DNA of 64,000 bases, from assembly GCA_015179125.1 (NCBI GenBank), contig WHVA01000481.1, positions 21,592 through 85,591 of the forward strand, written 5' to 3'. Of this stretch, positions 31,326-41,152 are shown piece after piece. How positions within the stretch are numbered: the first letter of the stretch is position 1; each line of letters opens with the position of its first letter. The stretch is from Gautieria morchelliformis (taxonomy: Eukaryota > Basidiomycota > Agaricomycetes > Gomphales > Gomphaceae). A model generated the notes under the pieces. That model worked only from the letters and a program-made list of their open reading frames with translations, did no database searches and was not told the DNA's origin. Made by a program: the position numbers and the translations under genes.

Positions 31326-34300
31326 TCAGCAGTCCTCCGGCCTCCGCACGAGCTGAGGGCTGTGTTGACCCCATTCGTGCGACAAACGAGGTTAAACTCA
31401 ACGCATCCGCTCTTTCGTCCTCCGACTCTCTCTCTGTTCCGCTCACTTCCGACACCATTTCCGCACCCCCGTTTACAGCATTGGTCGACTCCGGTTCGAC
31501 TCATTGTTTCCTCGATTCCGACTTTGTTTTGAAACATAAACTTCCGACCCGCAACATTCCGACTATTCCGCTCCGCCTTTTCGACGGGTCTTCCAACACG
31601 GGAATTTCCCAAGTTGTGGATCTGTCTATCCGTTTCGCTACTGGGGACAACCATGAAGTTACGTTTTACGTTACTCCGCTAGATGCTAGCTGTTCCGTTG
31701 TACTAGGACACAATTGGCTCACCCGATATAATCCGTCGATTAACTGGGCATTGGGTCAAATACAGTTCCGTACCCCGGATCAACTTCCATCTATTCCGAC
31801 GTCTTCTGCAAAGATGGCTCAGGCCTCTTCTGCAACTCCGCTCGTGGATTCAGTTCCGCACTCCGGTCCCGCTTTAGCACCTCCGCCCCTCGAAGCTCCT
31901 CGAATTGCGCTCGTTTCCGCCATCGCTTTCCGCGTATTGCAACGGCAAGATGATACGACCGTCTTCCAGCTTCACCTCTCCGATTCGGCTTCAGTCAAGG
32001 CTCGTTCCGCCTCGACTTCCGCTCCGGTCGACATGAGCTCAGTTCCGGAAGAATATCGTGACTTCCCGGACGTGTTCAATAAGGCCAAAGCCGACAAACC
32101 TGCTGCACATCGACCTTACGACTTGAAGATAGATTTGGAAGAAGGAGCATCTCCGCCCCTTGGACCGATCTACTCTCTTTCGCAAAGTGAACTCCTAACT
32201 CTCCGAGAGTTCGTCGATGAACATCTCAACATGGGCTTTATCCGCCCTTCGCTGTCTCCGCACGGCGCTCCGGTCCTCTTCGTCAAGAAGAAGGATGGAT
32301 CTCTCCGCCTCTGCGTCGATTTCCGCGGACTCAATGCCCTCACTAAAAAGGACAAATATCCGCTTCCGCGCATTTCCGATTTACTCGACACTCCCCGCAG
32401 GGCGAAGATCTACACCAAAATTGACCTCCGGCACGCTTATCACCTTGTCCGCATCCGGGAAGGTGACGAGTGGAAAACCACCTTCCGCACCCGCTACGGT
32501 GCCTTTGAGTGGACTGTCATGCCTTTTGGTCTAACCAACGCTCCCGCCGCTTTTCAGCGATTCATGAACGACGTATTTTCCGACCTCCTCGACGTATGCG
32601 TTCTAGTCTACATTGACGACATCCTCATCTATTCCGACACACCGGAAAAACATCGGGAACATGTCCGCGAAGTACTCCGCTGTCTCCGCAAACATCATCT
32701 CTACACAAAAGCAGAGAAATGCGAATGGCATCGCGACACGGTCGAATACCTCGGCTACATCCTCTCTCCAACAGGTCTTACCATGGCAGAGGACAAGGTC
32801 AAGGCAATTCAAGAATGGCCGGAACCCCGACGTGTTAAGGATGTGCAGTCTTTCCTTGGCTTCGCCAACTTTTACCGGCGTTTCATTTATAATTTTTCCG
32901 ACATTACTGTTCCGCTCACGCGTCTCACCAGGAAGGGTGCCCCATGGAATTTCACACCGGAATGCCGTTCCGCATTTGAAGCCCTCAAATCGGCCTTCAC
33001 CACGGCTCCCATACTCGGTTTCTGGATTCCTGATGCCCAACTTGTACTCGAAACCGACGCTTCTGACTACGCGCTAGCCGCCATTCTTTCCATCATTTCA
33101 CCCGACGACGGAGAAATTCATCCGATCGCCTTTCATTCCCGCACCTTTTCCGCCCCGGAACTCAACTACGACGTCCACGATAAGGAACTACTTGCGATTT
33201 TTGAAGCCTTCAAAATCTGGAGACATTACCTCGAAGGTCCAACTTATCCGATCGACGTTGTAACGGATCATAAGAACCTTGAGTATTTTGCAACCACTAA
33301 GATTTTGACTCGCCGTCAAGTCCGCTGGTCTGAATACCTCTCACAGTTCAACATGGTGATCCGTTTCCGCCCCGGAAAGCTCGGAGCAAAACCCGACGCG
33401 CTCACTAGACGTTGGGACGTCTACCCGAAAGAGGGAAGTAGCGACTATGCCAGCGTTAATCCGCACAATTTCCGCCCAGTATTCTCCACTGAGCAACTGG
33501 CATCGTCCCTGCGTGCCACAGCATTGCAGTTTCCGCTACTCCGCGCCTCAATTATTATGGACACCGAGTCTCTCCATTCCGACATCCGTTCCGCACTCCG
33601 TTCCGACCCCACCTCCGCAACCCACCTCGATGACCCCACCAGTCCTGGATGGTCCCTCGATTCCGACGGATTTCTCCGGTACAAGTCCCGGATTTACGTT
33701 CCGGACACCAACGATCTACGACTTCGCGTGCTCCAGCAAAGCCACGATCATCCGCTCTCAGGACACCAAGGCCAGAACAAGACCCTCGACATAATCCGAC
33801 GCACCTATACTTGGCCTCTCCTCCGCACGATGGTCCAAGACTACTGCAAGTCATGCACCACCTGTATGCGAGCCAAGCCTCAACGTCACAAACCCTACGG
33901 CCTCCTGAAGCAACTTCCGATCCCGGAACAACCGTGGAATTCAATATCCATGGATTTCATTGAGAAACTTCCTAAGTCATCTGGCTATGATACCATTCTA
34001 GTGATCGTTGACCGCCTTACAAAGCAGTCCATCTTTATCCCGACCTACGACACCATAACTTCCGCCCAGCTCGCACAGCTCTTTGTGCTCCATGTCTTTT
34101 CCAAGCACGGAATCCCTTCCCATGTCACTTCCGACCGTGGATCCGAATTCGTGTCCTCCTTTTTCCGCACACTCGGCAAGGCTCTCGACATGAAGCTCCA
34201 CTTCACTTCCGGTTATCACCCCGAAGGAGACGGACAAACGGAGCGTACTAATCAGACCCTTGAGCAGTATCTCCGCGTCTATTGCAACTACCAACATAGC

Positions 34301-35029
34301 AATTGGTCCGACCTTCTTCCACTTGCGGAATTTGCCTACAACAATGCGCCTTCCGCTACCACCGGAATTTCACCCTTTTATGCCAACAAGGGCTACCACC
34401 CGAATCTCGCCATCCACCCTGAACGCGACCTCGCCTCTGCAAGAGCCCGAGAATTCGTTGTGGAACTTGACGACCTTCACCAGCACCTCCGAGAGAACAT
34501 TACCGCTGCCCAGAAGAGATACCAAACTTCCGCCGATCGGAAACGCCTTCCGCAACCGGCATTCGAGATAGGCGACAAAGTCTTTGTCAAAGCGGAAAAC
34601 CTCCGCACCACTCGCCCCTCGAAGAAGCTCTCTGAGAAATACCTCGGTCCTTACGAGATCATCACTAAGGCCGGCAGTCGTTCTTTCACCCTCAGACTTC
34701 CTGACAAGATGCGCGCAGTACATCCGGTATTCCATGTCTCTATGCTTGAGCCAGCAGTTCCGAATACAATTCCGAATCGAGAACAACCTCCGCCTCCGCC
34801 AGTCGTCATCGACGGAGAACCGGAATATGAGATTTCGGAAATTCTCAACTCCAAGCTCGACAGACGATACCGCTGCCAACTCCAGTACCTAGTCAAGTGG
34901 GCAGGCTATGAAAACACCGACGAAGAGACCTCGTGGATTTCCGCCACGGAACTTGACCACGCCTCTGACCTCGTCTCTGACTTCCACAAGTCATATCCTG
35001 ACAAGCCTGGCCCCATTTCCGCGCCCTAG
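31322..35029 (+). CDS. Gypsy A Pol (protease, RT, RNase H, integrase, chromodomain)
   Basis: Open in the -1 frame from the slippery site to TAG at 35027. No natural ATG upstream of the protease, consistent with a Gag-Pol fusion. Domains in order: retropepsin (ALVDSGSTHCFLDSDF), RT (GAPVLFVKKKDGSLRLCVDFRGLN, MPFGLTNAPAAFQRFMND, catalytic VYIDDILIYS), RNase H ([40 protein letters not shown]), integrase HHCC (HDHPLSGHQGQNKT...CKSCTTCMRAKPQRH), DD35E core (SISMDFIEKLP, TSDRGSEFVSSFF, HPEGDGQTERTNQ), GPY/F-like module (LGPYEIITKAG) and a C-terminal chromodomain (CQLQYLVKWAGYENTDEETSWISATELDHA). The chromodomain suggests targeting to modified chromatin. All catalytic residues are present. Confidence 0.97.
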   Translation: MVSSPPASARAEGCVDPIRATNEVKLNASALSSSDSLSVPLTSDTISAPPFTALVDSGSTHCFLDSDFVLKHKLPTRNIPTIPLRLFDGSSNTGISQVVDLSIRFATGDNHEVTFYVTPLDASCSVVLGHNWLTRYNPSINWALGQIQFRTPDQLPSIPTSSAKMAQASSATPLVDSVPHSGPALAPPPLEAPRIALVSAIAFRVLQRQDDTTVFQLHLSDSASVKARSASTSAPVDMSSVPEEYRDFPDVFNKAKADKPAAHRPYDLKIDLEEGASPPLGPIYSLSQSELLTLREFVDEHLNMGFIRPSLSPHGAPVLFVKKKDGSLRLCVDFRGLNALTKKDKYPLPRISDLLDTPRRAKIYTKIDLRHAYHLVRIREGDEWKTTFRTRYGAFEWTVMPFGLTNAPAAFQRFMNDVFSDLLDVCVLVYIDDILIYSDTPEKHREHVREVLRCLRKHHLYTKAEKCEWHRDTVEYLGYILSPTGLTMAEDKVKAIQEWPEPRRVKDVQSFLGFANFYRRFIYNFSDITVPLTRLTRKGAPWNFTPECRSAFEALKSAFTTAPILGFWIPDAQLVLETDASDYALAAILSIISPDDGEIHPIAFHSRTFSAPELNYDVHDKELLAIFEAFKIWRHYLEGPTYPIDVVTDHKNLEYFATTKILTRRQVRWSEYLSQFNMVIRFRPGKLGAKPDALTRRWDVYPKEGSSDYASVNPHNFRPVFSTEQLASSLRATALQFPLLRASIIMDTESLHSDIRSALRSDPTSATHLDDPTSPGWSLDSDGFLRYKSRIYVPDTNDLRLRVLQQSHDHPLSGHQGQNKTLDIIRRTYTWPLLRTMVQDYCKSCTTCMRAKPQRHKPYGLLKQLPIPEQPWNSISMDFIEKLPKSSGYDTILVIVDRLTKQSIFIPTYDTITSAQLAQLFVLHVFSKHGIPSHVTSDRGSEFVSSFFRTLGKALDMKLHFTSGYHPEGDGQTERTNQTLEQYLRVYCNYQHSNWSDLLPLAEFAYNNAPSATTGISPFYANKGYHPNLAIHPERDLASARAREFVVELDDLHQHLRENITAAQKRYQTSADRKRLPQPAFEIGDKVFVKAENLRTTRPSKKLSEKYLGPYEIITKAGSRSFTLRLPDKMRAVHPVFHVSMLEPAVPNTIPNREQPPPPPVVIDGEPEYEISEILNSKLDRRYRCQLQYLVKWAGYENTDEETSWISATELDHASDLVSDFHKSYPDKPGPISAP

Positions 35030-35163
35030 TCAATTCCGACCTCATTCCGACACCACGGCTTGCTTACATTTCTCAAGTCATAATTCAAAAGAAAATCCGA
35101 TTATTATTCCGATATGCTAATTTCCGACACTTCAAGAAAAATACTACAAGTCACCTCGACACC

Positions 35164-36493
35164 CTACTCCTCCCTCATGGTCTCCGCCTCGACCTCCCTT
35201 TCCGCTTCCGGATCCTTTTCCGACTCTCCTACCTCGACGACCACCAACTCCGTGTCTAACCGTTCCCTCATCGTTTCCGCCTCTTCCTCGTTCTCTGCTT
35301 CCGCACCCTCTTCCGCATGCCCCATCGGCACACTCACCAGCTCTGTCTCCACCCTCGTTCCCGCCTCATTCTCCTGCTCCTCTCGCAACCCTAGTTGGTC
35401 CCGGAACAAATCGTTCCGCCACCGGAACTCCCGCTTCAGCTGCTCCAAAACTGTTGACATTACAGTCATCTGATTTTGGAATGACAACACTTGGTGTTGT
35501 TGAACCTCTGCCATTTCCAGCAAAATGTTCCGGATCCCGCGCTGCGTTTTCCGGATCCCCCTCAAGGACTCGGCGATATCGAGTAGGGGCGACGCCATGG
35601 TGAAGTGGTTTAACACCGCTGTTTCCGACTGCCCGGTCACCGGAAAGCCTTCCGCGCCTTTTTTCCCGCTCGACCTTGGTTTTGACTTTGGGGTTTCTGG
35701 CCCCTCGGTCTCGACTTTCCGCCTTTTCCGCTCCACCCTCGCGGAACAACCGTCCACGACGCACCGCCTCTTCTTGTCACGGCACCGATTGCAAGCGGTT
35801 TCCCGCGGATTTTCCGACCAAATACACTCAAGCCCCTTCACCTCGCATGTGTCGCAGGGCGCCTTTTCTTCTTCCCCGTCCCTTGTCTTCCGTTTCCGGG
35901 TCACGGGATTCTCCGGCCCCAACTCCCGGAGGTCGACAATGCGGGCCATCTTGTTCTTCCTGGCCTGTTGAAATTCGTCCGCCCCCCTTTTCCGATCCGC
36001 CACAAGGTTCACAACAGGAACTACTTCCTGTTGTTTTCCCTTCCCTTCAGGAGACGGTGTGTTTTCCGCCGTGTCTTCCGACTCCGGTTCGGAATCGGAT
36101 TCGACGATTATTTTCTGCCAAGTTTCTTAAGTCAGTCTCGGGATGAGACTCAGAACCTTTCCGACTCACCCGGGATTGTTCCGTTTTCTCCGCCACGGCC
36201 TTGTTTCCCGCAGCCTTTTTGGCCGCATCCCGTTTCCGCTGTTCTTCACGGACGCGCGATTCCTCCTCGCGACGTTTGCGGTCACGCTCCTCCTTCTCTT
36301 TCCGCTCCCGTTCCAGACGCTCCTGTTCCTTGCGCTCTTTCTCTTTGCGCTCCTCCTCCAGACGCTCTTTCTCCTTCCGCGCCGCTTCCTCGGCCTCGCG
36401 CTTTTCGGCCAACTCCTTTTGCGCGAGCATGTCAGCAAAGTGTTCTTTCATCTCAGCACTGGTCATTTTGGAGAAGTCGACTGGAGTGCTCAT
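35164..36493 (-). CDS. Antisense Zn2Cys6 coiled-coil protein carried by gypsy A
   Basis: Spliced gene opposite to pol, converging on it (134 nt between stops) and starting about 120 nt inside the 3' LTR. Exon 1 36493-36170, intron 36169-36115 (GTGAGT donor, CTGAC branch-like site, CAG acceptor, phase 0), exon 2 36114-35164; 424 aa. Residues about 10-105 form a long charged helix (EKERLEEERKEKERKEQER). The centre has a basic stretch and a binuclear cluster with Cys at 195, 198, 205, 216, 219 and 226 (C-x2-C-x6-C-x10-C-x2-C-x6-C), followed by RVERKRRK, a possible nuclear signal. Further on is a second helical region (residues about 275-345) and an acidic tail (EAENEEEAETM, DPEAEREVEAETM). Known Zn2Cys6 proteins are fungal transcription factors binding CGG/CCG triplets. 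Role in the element unknown; regulation or anti-silencing is inference. Confidence 0.85.
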
Positions 36494-36615
36494 GATGGAC
36501 TAAACAGAAGACGCGTCTTGCTTCCCGCCTATCTTTCAAACTCCGACGCATTTGTTCACAGGTCACGTGATTCCGACTTGTGGTCTCGCGGGGCTCGACC
36601 TTAGAAGGGAGATAC

Positions 36616-37314
36616 TGTTACGACCGTTCATTTCCGACTTCCGACCCTCAGTTCCGCCACTCCTTCCGCCCTCCAATAGTTCCGCACAACGTTCCGCCCC
36701 TCCGACATTTCCGACATTCCGCCCCTTGTACATTTCCCTTGTTCTTTCGACTCTATTACTCGGACCCACCGGACCCACCTCGCCATCCATCAAAACCATA
36801 TATCCGGTCACCCTTGTAGTTCGTTGTCAGATATGTTTTCCCGACCCCTTGTTCTTTGCCATTGTTCTACCTTACCCTGAACCCCCCTTGTAGTCCCATT
36901 GTTCCCAATAGGTTAGTTCCCACACATTGTACTCGACTTCCGCTTCCTCCGGAATTTGTTTAGTACAACATCATTACTTGTTGCTCTGCGCTTTGTATAA
37001 AAACCCCCTCATGTATGTCTGTTATTCTGCAATCAGATAATCACCTTCGATACTTGATTTCCTTCGCTCCATCTCCTGTTCTTAGCACAGCGAGTCTAGC
37101 AAGATCTCAGTCTCTCTCTCAGCCTTCCGTCTTCCGCCTTCCGCCTTCCGCCTCAGTTCCGACTCAAGTTCCGACCAAACCTCTGGTCCAGTACTTTCCG
37201 ACTTCCGGCTCATTTCCGAAATACCTAGGACGATAGTTCATTGGGGGCGCAACCTATAAGTTGAAGCCGCTGTCCTTTCCAGTTCCGACTTAGTGGAAAT
37301 CTCGATACGTAACA
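36616..37314 (+). repeat. LTR A, 3' LTR
   Basis: 699 bp, identical by eye to the 5' LTR apart from one deleted C in a C-run. Preceded by the purine-rich tract AGAAGGGAGATA (36603-36614). Confidence 0.97.
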
Positions 37315-37319
37315 CCATG

Positions 37320-39279
37320 AGGGAGTCCTCTAGAGTGGCCGATATGATGATGTCGTCGTCGTACGGGGCCGGTGGAGCACGTGACTCCTCCGGGGGCACC
37401 TCTGCGTCATCGGTGGTGATTGGGTGAGGCTGGTCGGCCTCACCACTAGTGGTGGTATCCGCTTGGGTGTTAGGGCCAGTGTCCTCGCGGAGCATGGCCT
37501 CAACGGCCGGGTCCTCAGTCTGAGGAGGGGGCCGGAAGCGTGCCAGCTCTTGGTCAAGCTGAGCGTGAGTGAGGGGTTGCGGCACCGCGGCCCTCACATG
37601 GCTGGTCTCGATGACCTTTTGTTGGCCCTCACGGGCGGCGGCACTGAATGCCGCGCCGGTGATGCTGCATTGAACATAATGTTCAATGCGTGCCACTCGC
37701 TCGCGAGTGACCCCCGTGTAGCGGGCCAACCATCTCGCGATCTTGTCGAGGGGGATGTCGGGGCCGGCTCGGCCCTCCACAGGGAATGGGCCCGTGATTG
37801 AGAGCCGCAGGGTGGTGCTCTGAGGTGTCAGCACTTCCCTGGCGTCGACGAGGCTCGACCATTGGTCTGTCAAGCTGAATAGGTCGAGTAGCCTCGCCCT
37901 AAGAGGTGATGCGACCCCTTTGACCTGGGGTGCAAGGGCCTTCAACCACATCCAGACGTCCATGTCATCTAGGTTGAAGGTGCCATCCGTGTTGTCACAG
38001 ATGGCGGATGGGATTCCTTCAGGGTTGTGTATCCAACCCTTCAGGATGGCTGCGATATCATGCGGGGTACCGCCCGCTATCACGAGACAATCCCTTTTGG
38101 GATTGCGAGCGCGTTGTTTGTGCTCGATGCATTTGAATACGCCGATCATCTCGTGCGTACATGCGAGCTGCGGCGTCTCTTTTGCCTGTGCTATGAGTTC
38201 GACGAAGCGTGGGTCGTCGAGTGGGCAGACGTCGTACCATTGAGTACGACGCTGTTGGGCCTTTCCTCCCGGCTGTGGTAGGAGGCCCGTCTCAGAGATC
38301 GGTGGATCTCCGAGTGGGATGAGCATCCCCTCCCCCGGGTAGGGAGGATAAACTGTCCCCGCCGGTGGAGGAAGGGCCACGCCAGGCCCGATGTACTGGG
38401 CCTCGACTTGTGCTATCCGCCATTGCAGGGCGGGGTCGTTGATGGTGTGCGACGATGATGCCGCTAGGTAAGCGCTGATCGCGCTTTCCTTCGCAATGGC
38501 TAGCCCATTGACGGTGTTGGCATTGCCGCGCAATTTCTTGCGCTTTTTCTTTGGCTGCTCTGCCAGCCGCTGTGCCCTTTCCGGGTTGTATGTCTTCCAG
38601 ACGGATGAGTCTGACTCCCATCCATCTGGGACACCGTACGCAGAGTCGGAAGGCGCGCTATGCCCTTCCGTCGTTGTCGTTGTCGGGGTCGGTGCTGACA
38701 ATCGGGACACTAGCCCCGATGTTGCGTGCGCCGGCAATGGCGCCCTCGCGTGAGGTGATGATGGCCCGGCCACTGGGTCCGTGGCCCAGTCATGTCGCGG
38801 CCTTTTTGAGGCAGCGTGGACCAGGGTAACCTGGAGCTGGGCTGCGCTCAGCTGCTGCTCCAGTTCCTTGATATTGGCGCGCTCGGTTACGAGCGCATCG
38901 TCGCGGTCTTCGACCGCACGTTCCAACTCTTTGACCTCTTTTTAAGGTCATGTATGTCCCGGAGGGGCTCTTCTCACACGTCACACGTGATGCCCCTTGG
39001 GAGACATCCCCAGGCTGCATCGACGGCGTCGCCGATGTCTTCATCCTGCAACTTGACCTTGCGGGTGCCTGTCGAGGCCCGTAAGTGCGTGGCGTAGTCT
39101 GCGCACGTTGCGCAATCGTCCGGGTGGACGATGGTGAGGGCGTCCTCCCATCCCACGATCATCCAGTGCTCCTGGTCTATTAGAGCACGAAGAATGTCTG
39201 TGGCCCCCTGTCTTGGGGCCGTTGCTCGCGTTGTGGACGTTGACGGGTCAACGTCCATCCCATCTTTAGGGGGCATCAT
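37320..39279 (-). pseudogene. Gypsy D accessory ORF downstream of the chromodomain
   Basis: Sense-strand third ORF of family D, between pol and the 3' LTR. It starts MMPPKDGMDVDPSTST (39279), includes a small domain with DDCATCADYATHLRAS, then a coiled coil (VEDRDDALVTERANIKELEQQLSAAQ), a Pro/Ser/Thr-rich linker, a Lys-rich KKKRKKLR, and a globular region of about 350 residues without recognised motifs (QWYDVCPLDDPRFVELIAQAKETPQLACTHEM; SAICDNTDGTFNLDDMDVWMWL). A stop and a 1-nt frame change at about 38940-38975 break it. Gypsy A interrupts it at 37315; across that insertion the frame continues to a TAG at 29143-29145, next to the polypurine tract. Original size about 650-660 aa. Function unknown; env-like position, but no signal peptide or membrane segment. 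The DNA is extraordinarily rich in short hairpins. Confidence 0.7.
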
Positions 39280-39398
39280 CTTCGTGGGGATGATGGTGGT
39301 TAGCTTCCAAGAAGCGATGCGCCCTCAGAAAGATCCGAGGTGAAAATTTAACCGCACCATGGCCGGCGCGTCACGTGGTCTGCACGTGACAGACGCAT

Positions 39399-40190
39399 CT
39401 AGCGGCGTCTGGGGAGGTTGCGTGGCTTGCTCACCCCCCTAAGCTCTAGATAGCTATCTAGGGCTTCAAGGTCCTTGCAGGACGACATGGGTTCCCATGT
39501 CACGTCGCCTAAGGTCCAATGGACCTGGAACTCCAGGTCCGTCGAGTTTATCCATCGATGTGCGATAATCTCGTCGACGAGCCACTCCTCGTCGTCATTC
39601 GCTCCGAAGTCATAAAATGACTTGGCCTCACAACGGGGGAACAATTCGTCGTTGTTGGCCTCATATCGCCGTACGAGGCTTGAATGGAAGACCGGTGAAA
39701 TGCGGCGGCTTTTCAGCTCATCGGGAAGATCGAGGGTCACCGTCGAGGCGTCGTTGTGAGCCTCGACCATGCGGTACGGTCTGATGTACCGCGGGACTAG
39801 TTTTATGGCTCTTCCTTTCGGGAGAGTTAAGTTTTGTGTCGAGAGGTAGACGCGGTCGTTGGCCACGTACCTGTCGCTCGCCATATGTTTCTTATTTGCA
39901 TGAAACGTTTGCGTCACTCAATGCTCTATGATTGCATCGTGTGCCGCCATCAGGTTCCATTTTGCCTGATGTGTGAACCGGGCTACCCCCTTGAACGGGG
40001 TGTCCACGGCTATGGGGAGGTCTATCCGTGGCATATAGCCGTGGTTCATCTCGAAAGGTGCGAACCCTGTGGTCGCGCTGACGTTGCTGTTGAGGGCGAC
40101 CTCAACCATTGGGCATTTCAATGCCCAATCCTTCTGATCGTCTCTGACAACCGCTCCGTCAAACGCACGATTGACGTCTTGGGACTGACT
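39399..40190 (-). pseudogene. Gypsy D integrase end and chromodomain
   Basis: The 5'-truncated end of family D pol. About 40165-39918 encodes the end of the integrase core (WALKCPMVEVALNSN...TTGFAPFEMNHGYMPRI); a stop at 39918 separates it from 39917-39399, with an integrase C-terminal GPY/F-like region (KLVPRYIRPYRMVEAHNDASTVTLDLPDELKSRRISPVFHSSLV) and a chromodomain (WLVDEIIAHRW...LEFQVHWTLGDVTWEPMSSCKDLEALDSYL). Sequence above about 40190 is unrelated host DNA, so the front of the element is missing. Inactive. This lineage is distinct from A, B and C. Confidence 0.85.
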
Positions 40191-40375
40191 CGGCAGTCAT
40201 CACTGGGCCTACCACCTCCTCTGCTCGACCCTCTTCCGATGGTGTTCTAATAGTTGGGTTGTCGTGACCTGTGTATTTCCTGCACCTTGGTATCCCCATT
40301 TTCCCTTTCGCTACTCCTCCTCACACGGTTTGCAAAGTATGTAATATCCATGCTGGAGATATATCTGCTTTTTCA
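40191..40375. other. Short boundary between gypsy D and host DNA
   Basis: No feature recognised. Marks the broken 5' edge of the D element. Confidence 0.4.
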
Positions 40376-40723
40376 ATGACACGATTGCAACCCGAAGTTC
40401 TCGAGTATATACTGGGCCAGGAGAGCAACCTCTCCCCTGGAAGACAAGTTCTTGAAGTATGTTTCACATGCCTTATATATCACCTACGTGCTTGACTTAT
40501 ACTGTTGTTTTTCAAGCTTCGCCATCAGGAAACTGGTGTCCTTATTGCGGGAATTGTACTGCCACACCAGGGGTTTGGCTTTCTCTCCAGAAAGCCCAGC
40601 CCTGCTTCGTTGGAGGTCTTTCCACAGTACGCGAAAGAGCCGCAATTTTTAAACGCGATAGCGATCACATGGACCATCCTTGGTGGAATAATGGGAAACA
40701 AAGATATCAGCTGTTCCACCTGA
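40376..40723 (+). CDS. Hypothetical protein, two exons, possibly partial
   Basis: MTRLQPEVLEYILGQESNLSPGRQVLE is followed by a GTATGT donor (about 40457) and a TTTTCAAG acceptor (about 40518), then LRHQETGVLIAGIVLPHQGFGFLSRKPSPASLEVFPQYAKEPQFLNAIAITWTILGGIMGN and a stop at 40721. One or two hydrophobic segments (GVLIAGIVLP; AIAITWTILGGIMG) suggest a membrane-associated product of about 95 aa. I do not recognise the family. It could be a fragment of a larger gene whose 5' end was lost at the D element boundary. Confidence 0.3.
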
Positions 40724-41152
40724 TGTTGACGGCTCACAACATCTAGTAGAGGAAATTGTCCTTACCATTAGGGATTCGAGCTGCACGGTAGGTGTTCATC
40801 CGTCATTACTTAATTTATGCCACAGGATACTAACTAGTTATTATCAAAGGATGTTTAGATTCCAGGATTTGGCGCTATACGACATCTAGTACCCGACGAC
40901 GCCATGTACTCTGCAAAGCCGAATATTGTCCTCGTTTTGAGGGTGTGCAAGCGATCACCAACTCTTCTCGCCTCCGTGTGTGATGTCCAGCCATGACTGA
41001 CTGTGAGGCTATAGAATATTCTCCTGTGTACACCTTTCAACAACCAGTGATATAATTACATAAATGTACGCTTGTATTGGAAAGAGAGACGAAGGAGTGA
41101 CGAGCAGCAGTACAACAGGCTAGGACATTCTGTTGAGACACAACAACCGCAA
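40724..41152. other. Intergenic
   Basis: No gene recognised between the hypothetical ORF and the 3' end of the membrane-protein gene. Confidence 0.4.

Larger units (their letters stand above)
29165..37314 (+). mobile_element. Ty3/gypsy family A, complete and young
   Basis: 8150 bp between 5-bp duplications CCATG (29160-29164 and 37315-37319). LTRs of 700 and 699 bp differ, as far as I can read, by one missing C. Contents: 5' LTR, self-priming PBS, gag, pol in the -1 frame with chromodomain, a convergent spliced antisense gene (36493-35164), polypurine tract, 3' LTR. All reading frames are open. It inserted into the accessory ORF of a minus-strand D element, and rejoining the flanks restores that ORF. 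Probably mobile recently or now. Confidence 0.97.

Noticed and set aside
35164-36493. Antisense ORF in gypsy A as a mere reverse-complement artefact of TTCCG-rich sequence
   Set aside because: Rejected as explanation: precise Zn2Cys6 spacing, a consensus intron that restores the frame, and an analogous gene in family B, whose word bias differs, are not produced by pentamer bias.
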